Positions 55,399 to 63,802 of a DNA stretch of 64,000 nucleotides are shown here, one piece after another (within the stretch, counting starts at the first letter, position 1; every line of letters starts with the position of its first letter). The stretch is taken from positions 1 to 64,000 of the forward strand of contig NZ_CAIUXT010000226.1 of the NCBI RefSeq assembly GCF_903903185.1, in the 5' to 3' direction. A program made the translations under genes and the position numbers. This stretch comes from an uncultured Rhodoblastus sp. GTDB lineage: Bacteria; Pseudomonadota; Alphaproteobacteria; Rhizobiales; Beijerinckiaceae. Under the pieces are notes generated by a model. It was not told the origin of the DNA and did no database searches. It saw nothing but the letters and a program-made list of their open reading frames with translations.

Positions 55399-55668
55399 GC
55401 GGCGAGGCGGCGGCTTTCGCCTTCATCGATCGCCTCAAGCTCTCCTGTATCATCTCGCCAATACCGGCGATGCGCCCAGCCTTGCGATCCATACGGGTTC
55501 AACCATCCATGCCAGCTCAATGCGAAGCAGCAGGCGGAGGCCGGCGTTACGTCGGGTCTTGTGCGCCTCTCCATCTGGCTCGAAGACCCCGACGACATCA
55601 TTGCCGCCATCGCCCAGGCCCTCGAACAGAGCGATGCAGCGAACGCGGCGGGACAAGGCTCGGGCTGA
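55399..55668 (+). pseudogene. metY: Remnant of O-acetylhomoserine sulfhydrylase (MetY-type), C-terminal end
   Basis: The C-terminal end of a Cys/Met-metabolism PLP enzyme is spread over three frames. GGEAAAFAFIDRLKL is read at about 55399-55440, then YHLANTGDAPSLAIHTGSTI at about 55448-55510, then QLNAKQQAEAGVTSGLVRLS and EDPDDIIAAIAQALEQ up to TGA at 55666-55668. Together these follow the known MetY order (FID.LKL, HLANxGDAxSLAIHPAST, EAGVTPxLVRLSxGxEDxDDI). Two frameshifts near 55440 and 55510 and the missing N-terminus with the PLP lysine make it dead. The 240 bp before it are not recognisable. Confidence 0.85.
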
Positions 55669-55712
55669 TGGACGGGCATTCGGTAACGCGAACTGGACGA
55701 AAAGATGAAAGC

Positions 55713-56819
55713 ATGACGGGCTGCATCGTTTTTCACTACCATGTCCTGAGCGATCCGGGCGACATCGCCGCGCGCGCCGAGGCGCTGCTGCTTGAACAGA
55801 CCGTGGAGCTCTCGCGCGCCGCGGCGTCGGACGATTGGGTGCGCGACAATATCATCGGCGAGGTGCTGTCGATCGAACCGCGCGCGGGCGGAGGGTTTGC
55901 GGTGGCGATCGCGCAAGCCCTTCGCACGACGGCGCTCGATCCCGCCCAGTTTCTCAACGTCGCCTTTGGCAATTCGTCGTTGCAGCCCGACGTGAAGCTC
56001 GCCGGCGTCGAACCGCCCGACGAATTCTTCAAGACGTTTCGAGGACCGCGTTTCGGCGCCGACGCCTTGCGCGAAAAACTCGGCGCCCATCGACGCGCTC
56101 TGACCGCCACCGCGCTGAAACCCATGGGCCTGCCGGCGGCAAAACTCGCCGCCCTCGCCCATGCTTTCGCGGTCGCGGGCATCGACGTCATCAAGGACGA
56201 TCACGGCCTCGCCGACCATGATTTCTGCTCCTTCGAACAGCGCGTCGAACTCTGTCAATGCGCTGTCGCCAAGGCCAATGCCGAAACCGGCGGCCGGACG
56301 ATCTATGCGCCGAACCTGATCGGTTCGCCCGCGAGCGTCCACCGGCAATTCGCCTTCGCGCGCGAGGCCGGCGTCGGCGCCGTATTGTTGTCGCCGATGC
56401 TGGTCGGCCCGGGGCTGTTGCACGAACTCGCCGGCGCGGCGGCGCTGCCGATCATCGCCCATCCCGCGTTTGGCGGGTCCGAATGGATCGCCCCCGAAGT
56501 GCTGTTCGGCGACATCTTCAAATGGTTCGGGGCGGACGCGTCGATCTTTCCGCATCTGGGCGGGCGTTTCAGCTACAGCCGGGAAACCTGCCTCTCGCTT
56601 GCGGCGCGACTCAATTCTTCCGCGCACGGCCTCAAGCCTGCGTTTCCTGTGCCGGCGGGCGGCATCAAGACGAGCCGCGTGCGCGAGGTGTTGTCATTCT
56701 ATGGCGTCGACACCATACTGCTGGTCGGCGGCAGCCTGCTTGAATCGGGCGAGGTGATCCAGCGGACCAGGGATTTCGTCGCCGAGGCGGCCCGCGTGTC
56801 GAAGGAGCTTGCGTCATGA
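55713..56819 (+). CDS. RuBisCO-like protein (form IV)
   Basis: A 368-residue RuBisCO-like protein. Lys136 (TALKPMGL) matches the catalytic Lys175 of RuBisCO, while the Lys177 position is Met138. The metal site reads K161-D-D-H164, so Glu204 is replaced by His and carboxylation is very unlikely. AHPAFGGSEW, FPHLGGRFSYSRE and LLVGGSLLESG complete the barrel. It overlaps a cupin gene by ATGA. This pair matches the Rhodospirillum rubrum genes for 5-methylthioribulose-1-phosphate isomerase and methylthioxylulose-5-phosphate methylsulfurylase. Other RLP isomerases or decarboxylases remain possible. The frame is open upstream, but the ATG at 55713 gives the family start. Confidence 0.88.
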   Translation: MTGCIVFHYHVLSDPGDIAARAEALLLEQTVELSRAAASDDWVRDNIIGEVLSIEPRAGGGFAVAIAQALRTTALDPAQFLNVAFGNSSLQPDVKLAGVEPPDEFFKTFRGPRFGADALREKLGAHRRALTATALKPMGLPAAKLAALAHAFAVAGIDVIKDDHGLADHDFCSFEQRVELCQCAVAKANAETGGRTIYAPNLIGSPASVHRQFAFAREAGVGAVLLSPMLVGPGLLHELAGAAALPIIAHPAFGGSEWIAPEVLFGDIFKWFGADASIFPHLGGRFSYSRETCLSLAARLNSSAHGLKPAFPVPAGGIKTSRVREVLSFYGVDTILLVGGSLLESGEVIQRTRDFVAEAARVSKELAS

Positions 56820-57262
56820 CGGGGGTTGTTCGCCATACCGGGCTTTACGAATGGGAGGGCGTGCGGCGGCTCGACTACAAGTCGGAGGCCGGAACGCATT
56901 TCAAGCAGGTGACGCGGCAGGTCCTCTCCGAAGGTTCGCCCGATCTCTTCGCCGAATTGCGTTATTTCGAGGTCGCGCCGGGCGGCCATTCGACGCTCGA
57001 ACGGCACGACCACGTCCATCTCGTGCTGATCGGCCGCGGCGGCGGCCATTGCCTGGTCGGCGACGTCGTGTCCGCCGTCAACCCGCTCGACGCTGTCATC
57101 GTTCCGCCGCTGACCTGGCATCAGTTCCGCGCCACGGGGACCGAGCCGCTCGGCTTCTTCTGCGTCGTCGCGCGCGAGCGCGACCGGCCGCAACTGCCGG
57201 GCGCGCGGGACATCGAGGCGCTGTCGGCCGATCCGGCGGTCAAGGCGTTCATTCGCGTCTGA
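56816..57262 (+). CDS. Cupin protein, putative methylthioxylulose-5-phosphate methylsulfurylase
   Basis: A small cupin of 148 residues. Motif 1 is GGHSTLERHDHVHLVLIGRG near 57, with several metal-binding histidines, and motif 2 is PPLTWHQFRATG near 97. It starts inside the end of the RuBisCO-like gene (ATGA). In R. rubrum the equivalent cupin splits 1-methylthioxylulose 5-phosphate into 1-deoxyxylulose 5-phosphate, the isoprenoid precursor, and methanethiol. The same job is inferred here from the pairing; cupins alone do not reveal their substrate. Confidence 0.82.
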   Translation: MTGVVRHTGLYEWEGVRRLDYKSEAGTHFKQVTRQVLSEGSPDLFAELRYFEVAPGGHSTLERHDHVHLVLIGRGGGHCLVGDVVSAVNPLDAVIVPPLTWHQFRATGTEPLGFFCVVARERDRPQLPGARDIEALSADPAVKAFIRV

Positions 57263-57403
57263 GCGAGGATTTGAAAGTCGGTCACGAAATATCAGGCCGG
57301 GCGGCGAACCTCGCCTCAAGCTCGGCGACCATAGCCCCCCGTCTCGGCGACGGAGATCGCTGCGCGGGAATTTTTCTGCGTTGCGTCAGGTACTGGAGGA
57401 GTT

Positions 57404-58282
57404 TCAGGCGCGGGCAATCGGCAGAGACTCCGCCGGATCGGGCTTCAGATGCGGGTGCAGCGTGCGGATTTGCGCTCGATGCAGTATACGCCGCTGGCTG
57501 TCGTCGAACGCCTCGCGCTTGTGCAGGACCAGCAGGTTGTCCCAGATCACAACGTCCCCGGGCCGCCACACATGGGTGAGGACATTGTTTTCGGCGGAGG
57601 CCAGGTCCCAGATCCTGTCGAGCAGAGCCTCGCCCTTTTCCGCGCCGAGGCCTATGACTTGCGCGCCCCTGCGCCGGCCGACCAGCAAAATCTCTTCGCC
57701 CCAACTCGGGTGACGCGCCAGCAGGGGATGGGTTTGCGCGCTCCGTTTTTCGGGCGCCGCGTAACGCGGCGTGCCGGCGCTGGTGTAAAGGTCGTCATGT
57801 GTGAGGCTCAAACCTTGCAAAGCCTCGCGCTCGTCCGGCGACAGCGAAGCGAGAGCGCCGCGCAGATTGGCGAAAAATGTGCGACCGGCGCCGTCCGGCG
57901 TCTCCCAGGCGTGGAGAATGCAGCCGACGGGGGGATTTTCGACATAGGTCATGTCGGAATGCCAAGCCAGTTCGCCCGCTCCGAGCCCGCCAATGGGCGC
58001 CCCGTCTTCGATCACGTTGGAGACGACCGCTATCTCGGGAAACCCTTCGGCATGGCTGCGCGCCTTGTCGAGTTTTGGCGCGGGGTCGAGCGCGCCGAAT
58101 CTTCTGGCGAAACGCAGCAGCCGCTCGTCGCCGATGGCCTGGTCGCGAATGACCAGAACCAGCTTTTCGCGCCAGAGCGCGACGATTTCCGCAAACAGCG
58201 CGTCGGTCAGGCCATTTTCGATATCGAGGCCATGCAGTTCGGCGCCGAATTTCTGAGTCAACTCGCTATGCCGGAGCGCCAC
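57404..58282 (-). CDS. TauD/TfdA-family dioxygenase
   Basis: An Fe(II)/2-oxoglutarate dioxygenase of 292 residues of the taurine/2,4-D dioxygenase family, which frees sulfite from sulfonates or acts on related acids. The iron motif is WHSDMTY (His near 109, Asp near 111), the distal His lies in VVIWDNLLVLHKREAF near 260 and an Arg follows in RRILHRAQIR. The start is GTG at 58282 with GGAG seven bases upstream; upstream in-frame sequence lies in the AT-rich promoter gap. It diverges from the SsuABC-type genes. Confidence 0.88.
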   Translation of the reverse strand: MALRHSELTQKFGAELHGLDIENGLTDALFAEIVALWREKLVLVIRDQAIGDERLLRFARRFGALDPAPKLDKARSHAEGFPEIAVVSNVIEDGAPIGGLGAGELAWHSDMTYVENPPVGCILHAWETPDGAGRTFFANLRGALASLSPDEREALQGLSLTHDDLYTSAGTPRYAAPEKRSAQTHPLLARHPSWGEEILLVGRRRGAQVIGLGAEKGEALLDRIWDLASAENNVLTHVWRPGDVVIWDNLLVLHKREAFDDSQRRILHRAQIRTLHPHLKPDPAESLPIARA

Positions 58283-58392
58283 GGCCCATCTCCATCGGTA
58301 GCAAAATATATTTTCTATAGATTTTATATATCTATCGGCTAAAATCAATCGAGCCTGTGTCATCTCGCGCCGCAGGCCATCCGGAGGCGCTT
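58283..58392. promoter_or_regulatory. AT-rich divergent promoter region of the sulfonate genes
   Basis: The stretch 58300-58350 is far more A+T-rich than its surroundings (TATATTTTCTATAG, TTTTATATATCTATCG). It separates the divergent TauD-like and SsuA genes. It holds CGATAGATATAT on the minus strand at 58337-58326, also present upstream of the IPNS-like gene. Sulfur-control by a LysR-type protein would be usual for such genes, but none is encoded nearby. Confidence 0.6.
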
Positions 58393-59370
58393 TTGACCCG
58401 TCGTCTTTTTCTAGTCTCCGTCGCCGGCGCCATGGCTGTCGCGTCCGGCGGCGGCGCGTTCGCCGTCACTCCCGTCACTCCCGTCACTCCCGCCGCGCCC
58501 GTCAAGCAGATTCGCGTCGGCTATCAGAAGACCAGCGCCCTTCTCGTCACCAAGGCGCTCGGCTTGCTCGAAAAGCGTTTCGCCAGCGAGGGCGTCGCCG
58601 TGAGCTGGCACGATTTCCAGGCCGGCCCCCCGCTGCTGGAGGCGCTGAACGCCGGCGCGATCGATTACGGCTACACCGGAGACTCGCCGCCAATTTTCGC
58701 ACAGGCGGCGCGCGCGAAACTGCTCTATGTCGCGGCCATCCCGGCGCGTGGAGAAGGTCAGGGGATTGTGGTCCAGGCCAATTCGCCCATCAGGACCGTC
58801 GCCGATCTCAAGGGCAGGAAGGTCGGCGTCGCCAAGGGTTCGAGCGGCCATAATCTGCTGATCGCTTCGCTGGAAAGCGCGCATGTCGAATGGGACGAGA
58901 TCAGCGCGATCTATCTGTCGCCCGCCGACGCCTCCGCCGCGCTGGCCAACGGCGCCATCGACGCCTGGTCGATCTGGGACCCGTTCTACGCCATCGCGGA
59001 GATCGGCATCAAGGCGAGGTCGCTGCCCGTCGACCGGAACGCGACCCGGCAGAACAGTTTTTTCCTCGCCAATCGCGATTTCACCGCCAAATATCCTGAA
59101 ACGGTCGCCGCCATCAACGCCGAAGTATCGAAGGCCACCGATTGGGCTGCGGCGCATCGCGACGAGACCGCCAAACTTTTCGCCGAGGCCAGCGGCGTCG
59201 ATTTCGTGGCGCAGAAACGTTCGGTCGATCGCGCCGAATACACCTTCTCGCCGCTGACGCCGGCGGTGCTCGACCTTCAGCAGCAGGTGGCCGACCGCTA
59301 TTTCAAGCTCAAGCTTATTCCCAACCGGATCGATGTGCGCGAGATCGTCTGGGAAAAGGCGCGCGCATGA
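58393..59370 (+). CDS. ssuA: Sulfonate ABC transporter substrate-binding protein (SsuA-like)
   Basis: The periplasmic binding protein of a sulfonate importer, 325 residues. The N-terminus MTRRLFLVSVAGAMAVASGG is a signal peptide with paired arginines. The start is TTG at 58393, with GGAGG five bases upstream; a GTG at 58357 would add 12 residues. Domain features are IRVGYQKTSALLVTKALG, AGAIDYGYTGDSPPIFAQA and NGAIDAWSIWDPFYA, the family ligand-site pattern. A short VTPVTP repeat lies after the signal peptide. It overlaps ssuC (ATGA). Confidence 0.92.
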   Translation: MTRRLFLVSVAGAMAVASGGGAFAVTPVTPVTPAAPVKQIRVGYQKTSALLVTKALGLLEKRFASEGVAVSWHDFQAGPPLLEALNAGAIDYGYTGDSPPIFAQAARAKLLYVAAIPARGEGQGIVVQANSPIRTVADLKGRKVGVAKGSSGHNLLIASLESAHVEWDEISAIYLSPADASAALANGAIDAWSIWDPFYAIAEIGIKARSLPVDRNATRQNSFFLANRDFTAKYPETVAAINAEVSKATDWAAAHRDETAKLFAEASGVDFVAQKRSVDRAEYTFSPLTPAVLDLQQQVADRYFKLKLIPNRIDVREIVWEKARA

Positions 59371-60236
59371 GCGACGCCGCCGGCATCGCTTCGCCTGACG
59401 CCGCGACGGCGCCGGCGCAACCGGAGGCGCGGGAGCTTTCGCCCACGCGCCCCTTCGGGTTTCGCAACGCGATTGCGCGCGCGCCTCTCGGCTGGCTCGC
59501 GCCCGCCGTGGCGCTGGTCGTCTGGCAGGCCAGCTCCGCCTTCGGCGCGCTCGGCGACGACGTCATGCCTTCGCCTCTGGCCGTGCTGCAAGCGGGCGTG
59601 CGGCTGACGCTGTCGGGCGCGCTTTTCGTTCATGGCGCGGTCAGCGGCGCCCGCGCGCTGGCGGGGCTGCTTGTTGGGGGGCTGCTGGGCATTGGCTTCG
59701 GCCTCGCCAACGGCCTGTCGCGCACGAGCGAGGAACTGAGCAACTCCACCTTGCAGATGATCCGCAATGTGCCGCATCTGGCCCTCATTCCGCTGGTCAT
59801 CCTTTGGTTCGGCATCGGCGAGTCCGCAAAATTGTTCCTGGTCGCGCTGGGCGTATTTTTTCCCATCTACATCAACACGCTGCATGGGGTTAAAACCGTC
59901 GATCCGCAGCTGCTGGAAATGGGCCGCACCTATGGGCTCGACAACAAGGCGCTGTTTCGCGAAGTGATTTTCCCCGCCGCGCTGCCGTCGATCTTCGTCG
60001 GACTTAGGTTTGCGCTGGGCGTGATGTGGCTGACCCTCATCGTCGCCGAAACCATTTCGGCGCAGTCGGGCATTGGCTACATGGCCATGCAGGCGCGCGA
60101 ATTCATGCAGCTCGACGTGGTCGTGCTGGCCATTCTGATTTATGCGCTGCTCGGCAAGCTGGCCGATGTCGTCACCCGCGCGCTGGAGCGCCGCATGCTG
60201 CGCTGGCATCCTGCCTTTCAGGCGGCGGCGCCATGA
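59367..60236 (+). CDS. ssuC: Sulfonate ABC transporter permease (SsuC-like)
   Basis: The inner-membrane channel subunit of the sulfonate importer, 289 residues with about six helices. The N-terminus is a 35-residue Pro/Ala-rich extension. The coupling-loop motif EMGRTYGLDNKALFREVIFP lies near 190, a typical EAA loop. Start and stop overlap both neighbours by ATGA. It belongs to the SsuC/TauC group; the substrate cannot be fixed by sequence. Confidence 0.94.
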   Translation: MSDAAGIASPDAATAPAQPEARELSPTRPFGFRNAIARAPLGWLAPAVALVVWQASSAFGALGDDVMPSPLAVLQAGVRLTLSGALFVHGAVSGARALAGLLVGGLLGIGFGLANGLSRTSEELSNSTLQMIRNVPHLALIPLVILWFGIGESAKLFLVALGVFFPIYINTLHGVKTVDPQLLEMGRTYGLDNKALFREVIFPAALPSIFVGLRFALGVMWLTLIVAETISAQSGIGYMAMQAREFMQLDVVVLAILIYALLGKLADVVTRALERRMLRWHPAFQAAAP

Positions 60237-61015
60237 GCGCGGCGGTCTTCGCCGGGCAGGCCGCCGTTCCGCGTCAACCGTCCTTGGGCGCGGGGATGGC
60301 GCTGCGCGGGCTGGCGAAAAGATTCGGCGTCAAAACCGTGCTCAGGGACGTCGATCTCGACATCGACGCTGGCGAGTTCGTGGTCATTGTCGGACGCAGC
60401 GGATGCGGCAAGACCACCTTGCTGCGGCTGATCGCCGGGCTCGACGCGGCGGATGCAGGCGAGTTGCGCATCGACGGCGAAAGGGCGACCGATTGCGTGC
60501 GGGTGATGTTTCAGGAGCACCGCCTCCTGCCCTGGGCGAGCGTGGCCGCCAATGTGCGCATCGGCTTCGGTCCCGCGCGCAACAGCGCCGAGGCGCAGGC
60601 CAGGGCGCGCGCCGCGCTCGGCGAGGTCGGCATTGGCGAGCGCGCGGACGACTGGCCCTCGGTCCTTTCCGGCGGCCAGAAGCAGCGCGCGGCGTTGGCG
60701 CGGGCGCTGGTTTCCAACCCGCGCGTTCTGGCGTTGGACGAACCGCTTGGCGCGCTGGACGCGCTGACGCGGATCGAGATGCAGAACCTGCTGGAATCGG
60801 TTTGGCTCAAGGAGCGTTTCACCGCCATTCTCGTCACCCATGACGTCGCCGAAGCGGTGCGCCTCGGCGATCGCATCGTGCTTTTGGAGGGCGGCGAGAT
60901 CGCGCAGATCATCCCGGTCGATCTTCCCCGGCCGCGCCGACGCGGCGATCCCGCCTTCGCGCGGATCGAAGACATTCTTCTCGGCCGTCTGCTCGGCGCG
61001 ACGGCTGCCTCCTGA
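60233..61015 (+). CDS. ssuB: Sulfonate ABC transporter ATPase (SsuB-like)
   Basis: The ATPase of the sulfonate importer, 260 residues. Walker A is GRSGCGKTT near 55, the Q loop FQEHRLLPW near 93, the signature LSGGQKQRAALARAL near 146 and Walker B VLALDEPLGALD near 166. H-loop LVTHDVAEAV follows. It overlaps ssuC by ATGA and is followed by a TauD-like gene 23 bp on, so all four genes form one transcript. Confidence 0.95.
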   Translation: MSAAVFAGQAAVPRQPSLGAGMALRGLAKRFGVKTVLRDVDLDIDAGEFVVIVGRSGCGKTTLLRLIAGLDAADAGELRIDGERATDCVRVMFQEHRLLPWASVAANVRIGFGPARNSAEAQARARAALGEVGIGERADDWPSVLSGGQKQRAALARALVSNPRVLALDEPLGALDALTRIEMQNLLESVWLKERFTAILVTHDVAEAVRLGDRIVLLEGGEIAQIIPVDLPRPRRRGDPAFARIEDILLGRLLGATAAS

Positions 61016-61038
61016 CCCAGATTTCGACGGAGCGCCCT

Positions 61039-61992
61039 ATGAGCTTCTATCGCGATTATTTCGACAAGCTGGCGATCAAGGCCTGGAGCGAGCTCGATTT
61101 CAAGCCTTTCGAGACCCTGAAACTCACGCCGCTGACGCCAACCATCGGCGCCGAGATCGAAGGCGTCGATCTGACCGCCGACCTGCCGGAACAGCAACTG
61201 GCGGAGATTCGCCGCGCCCTGGCCGAAAGGCTCGTGCTGGTTTTCCGCGACCAGAACATCTCGCTGGACGACCAGAAGCGCTTTGCCCGCAATTTCGGCC
61301 GGTTGCATCGCCACGAACTGGCGCAGGACAAGACCTTCGCGGGTCGCGCCAACGATCCCGAACTGCTCGCCTGGAAGACCGGACCGGACTCGCGTTTCAC
61401 CGCCGGCGACGCCTGGCATGCCGACGTAACCTGCGACGAGGCGCCCATCGCCGCCTCCTTCCTGCATGTGACCAAAACACCGCCCTATGGCGCCGGCGAC
61501 ACCGCTTTCGCCAATTGCTATCTGGCCTATGAGTCCCTGTCCGAGCCGATCAAGCGCCTGCTCGACGGGCTGACTGCGATCCACGACGGCGCCTTCGGCT
61601 GGCAGCAGGGCTATGGCGCCCAACCCAAGCCGGGCCAGGTCTTCCCTAAAAGCCGGCATCCGGTGGTGGTGACACACCCGGTCACCGGCCGGAAAGTCCT
61701 CTTCATCAACGAGGCCTTCAGCAGCCAGATCGTGGAGCTGGCGCGGCCGGAAAGCGACGCCCTGCTCGGCTTCCTGGCTCGCCATATCGAACGCAATCTC
61801 GCGTTCCAGGCGCGCGTGCACTGGACTGAAAACGCGCTGGTCGTTTGGGACAATTGGGGCGCCCAGCATCATGCGGTATGGGATTATTATCCGCTCGAAC
61901 GCTGGGGCAACCGGATCTCCGCGGTCAGCGGCGAGAGGCCGTACTCGCCTTCGCTGCCGCTCACCGCGACCAGCGCCAGCGCGGCCGAATGA
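61039..61992 (+). CDS. TauD/TfdA-family dioxygenase, second gene
   Basis: A second Fe(II)/2-oxoglutarate dioxygenase of the taurine type, 317 residues. Iron ligands are His127 and Asp129 (AWHADVTCDE) and a His in WDNWGAQHHAVWDYYP near 277. TRKVLF-like TGRKVLFINEAF near 214 and a C-terminal Arg (WGNRISAVSG) match the family. It probably oxidises the sulfonate brought in by SsuABC, releasing sulfite. The Cys and Glu after the HxD motif (VTCDEAPIAAS) look like TauD-type substrate pocket residues. Confidence 0.92.
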   Translation: MSFYRDYFDKLAIKAWSELDFKPFETLKLTPLTPTIGAEIEGVDLTADLPEQQLAEIRRALAERLVLVFRDQNISLDDQKRFARNFGRLHRHELAQDKTFAGRANDPELLAWKTGPDSRFTAGDAWHADVTCDEAPIAASFLHVTKTPPYGAGDTAFANCYLAYESLSEPIKRLLDGLTAIHDGAFGWQQGYGAQPKPGQVFPKSRHPVVVTHPVTGRKVLFINEAFSSQIVELARPESDALLGFLARHIERNLAFQARVHWTENALVVWDNWGAQHHAVWDYYPLERWGNRISAVSGERPYSPSLPLTATSASAAE

Positions 61993-62084
61993 CGGACTGC
62001 CGTTTCGCAGCGGCCAGCCAATTCCTCGCCTCCATCGTCGGCCGAGGATCGGGCGACCGCGCATTCTTCAGAAGGCGCGCTCCC

Positions 62085-62693
62085 TCACTTCAGGGGCGCG
62101 AGATTGGCATTGGCGGGCGGCGGAGGCCTGGTATCGTCGGGATACCAATATTTGACGTGACACGACTCGCAGGCCGTGTCGAGCGCGCCGCCGGCCTTGA
62201 ACAGACGCGCGACGTCGCGCGTGTCCGCGGCGGCCAATGCTTCCTTGGCGGCGCGTTGCAAGGCGCGGGCGCGCGCGACGAAATCGCGGCGGTCGCCGGC
62301 GATTTTCTTGGAGATCTCGTCGGGACGCAGAATGCCCTTCACTTGCGCGTCTTCGAGCTTTCCGCCGGTCGAAGCGACGCGTCGGCCCGGCGCCACGAGA
62401 AGATTGGGCGCCTCTACGAGCGTGACGGCGTAACGCTGAACGGCTTTCCAGTCTTCATCGGTGCGCGGCTCGTTGGTTTGCGTGCCCGACGCCGTCGTCG
62501 TACTGGAAACCGACGCCCATAGCGCGTCCGCCGACGGATCGACCAAATTCTGCATGATCTGCTGAATGGTGGCGACGGCCTCGAGTCCTTCGCCTGCGCT
62601 GCGCTGGACTGCCGGTTTGTTCGCGGCCGCGACGGCCCCGGCCAGCAGCATGGCCAGGGCCGCCGCCGAAATTGCTGTTCGCATCGCCCGCAT
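62085..62693 (-). CDS. Periplasmic c-type cytochrome with C-terminal heme site
   Basis: A 202-residue protein with a signal peptide (MRAMRTAISAAALAMLLAG, cut near VAAA-N) and one heme motif, Cys175-E-S-Cys178-His179, near the C-terminus. The mostly helical body and the position of CxxCH resemble cytochrome c' or class II types. GAGGG precedes the ATG at 62693. It is followed on the same strand by the end of a transcript and preceded by two DUF6644-like membrane proteins, and may exchange electrons with them. The exact partner is unknown. Confidence 0.8.
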   Translation of the reverse strand: MRAMRTAISAAALAMLLAGAVAAANKPAVQRSAGEGLEAVATIQQIMQNLVDPSADALWASVSSTTTASGTQTNEPRTDEDWKAVQRYAVTLVEAPNLLVAPGRRVASTGGKLEDAQVKGILRPDEISKKIAGDRRDFVARARALQRAAKEALAAADTRDVARLFKAGGALDTACESCHVKYWYPDDTRPPPPANANLAPLK

Positions 62694-62708
62694 CCCACCC
62701 TCTTGAGT

Positions 62709-63182
62709 TCAAATGAAGCCGATGCCCCGGCCGGATATCCCGACCCCGAACCAGAGCAGCAGCGAGACCACCGCCGCCAACTTGCCGGCGACCGGCCTTT
62801 CCACCGCGTGTCGGCTCGCCACCCTGAAGAGGCTCGCCTGGAACAGGACGGCGGCGATCAGCAACACCATCTTGAGCTGAAAGAATTCGTTGGAAGAATA
62901 GCGGACGGGTCCCGCCAGAAAGATCAGCGTTCCGCTCAGGACGGCGGCGGCGAGGCCGATGCCGAGCAGTTTGTTGCCGGCGCCGACGATCCGGGCGGGC
63001 GTCTCCTTGACGAGCGCCACCCCGAGCAGCCGCAGATCGACGAGCGTCACCGCCGCGAGCAGCAGCAAGAAGCCGAGGATGTGGACGAGCTGAAACGAAG
63101 CGCCCACGAGATGGTTCGATTTGCGCAAGAAAATGCCGAACTCGGTGTCTTGCACCCATTGCAGCACGGTGAGAATGGTCAT
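62709..63182 (-). CDS. DUF6644-like four-helix membrane protein
   Basis: A 157-residue inner-membrane protein with four helices. The start MTILTVLQWVQDTEFGIFLRK is followed by VGASFQLVHILGFLLLLAAV, LVDLRLLGVAL and a third helix with LSGTLIFLAGPVRY. His in QLVHILG could bind heme, as in the sister gene. It resembles DUF6644, a family of unknown function. It lies 15 bp upstream of the cytochrome gene. Confidence 0.78.
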   Translation of the reverse strand: MTILTVLQWVQDTEFGIFLRKSNHLVGASFQLVHILGFLLLLAAVTLVDLRLLGVALVKETPARIVGAGNKLLGIGLAAAVLSGTLIFLAGPVRYSSNEFFQLKMVLLIAAVLFQASLFRVASRHAVERPVAGKLAAVVSLLLWFGVGISGRGIGFI

Positions 63183-63227
63183 GACGGTCTCCGTCCGCGT
63201 GGCTGGCCTCTGCCCAAACTCAAAACC

Positions 63228-63722
63228 CTAGCCGAGATAGGGAATGAGGCGGCCCGACACCACGACCGCCGACCAGAGCGCGAGCGAAGTCCAGCCCGCG
63301 ATTCGGACCTTGAGCGGAGGAATCGAGCGATTCGCCCATTCGGCGGCGTGAGGCGCCAGACCGAGCTCGAACCAGAGAAAATTGATGCCGGCGAGAAGGA
63401 TGAAAAACAATTTCACCGCAAAGACCGGGCCGGCGAGCAGCTTGATGGACAGAGCCGAGAACAATAGTGATCCGGTGACGAAAGTGACGACGAAACCCGC
63501 GAAAATAAAGGGACGCAGCTGGCTCAGGACCTGCTGAACGGGCGCGTCCCGCAGCCACACGCCCGCCAGGCGAAGGTCCACCAGCGCCAGCAGGCCGACG
63601 GAAAAAGCCAGACCCAACAGATGGGTTCCCTCCACCAGCGGGAAAACGTATTGCGACTCGCGCAGGGCGGTTCCGAATGGCGAATCGTAGAGCCATTGCG
63701 CGAAATCATAGAAACCGGACAT
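63228..63722 (-). CDS. DUF6644-like four-helix membrane protein, second copy
   Basis: A 164-residue paralogue of the next gene on the minus strand. Common pattern: an N-terminal amphipathic helix with WLYDSPFGTALRES, VEGTHLLGLAFSVGLLALVDLRL, VTGSLLFSA and a helix with FAVKLFFILLAGINFLWFE. The THLLGL histidine is at the same place as in the paralogue. Function is unknown; membrane heme binding is possible. It lies 45 bp upstream of the other DUF6644-like gene. Confidence 0.78.
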   Translation of the reverse strand: MSGFYDFAQWLYDSPFGTALRESQYVFPLVEGTHLLGLAFSVGLLALVDLRLAGVWLRDAPVQQVLSQLRPFIFAGFVVTFVTGSLLFSALSIKLLAGPVFAVKLFFILLAGINFLWFELGLAPHAAEWANRSIPPLKVRIAGWTSLALWSAVVVSGRLIPYLG

Positions 63723-63802
63723 TGAGCAGCCTTTGGCGCGGCATCGCGCGGGTTAATGCGGCGACCATGGTTCAGGCGAAGCTCATGGCCCCAACCTGCC
63801 TG

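Noticed and set aside
55713..56819. A true carboxylating RuBisCO
   Set aside because: The metal site Glu is His164 and the Lys177 position is Met138, so it cannot be a normal carboxylase.
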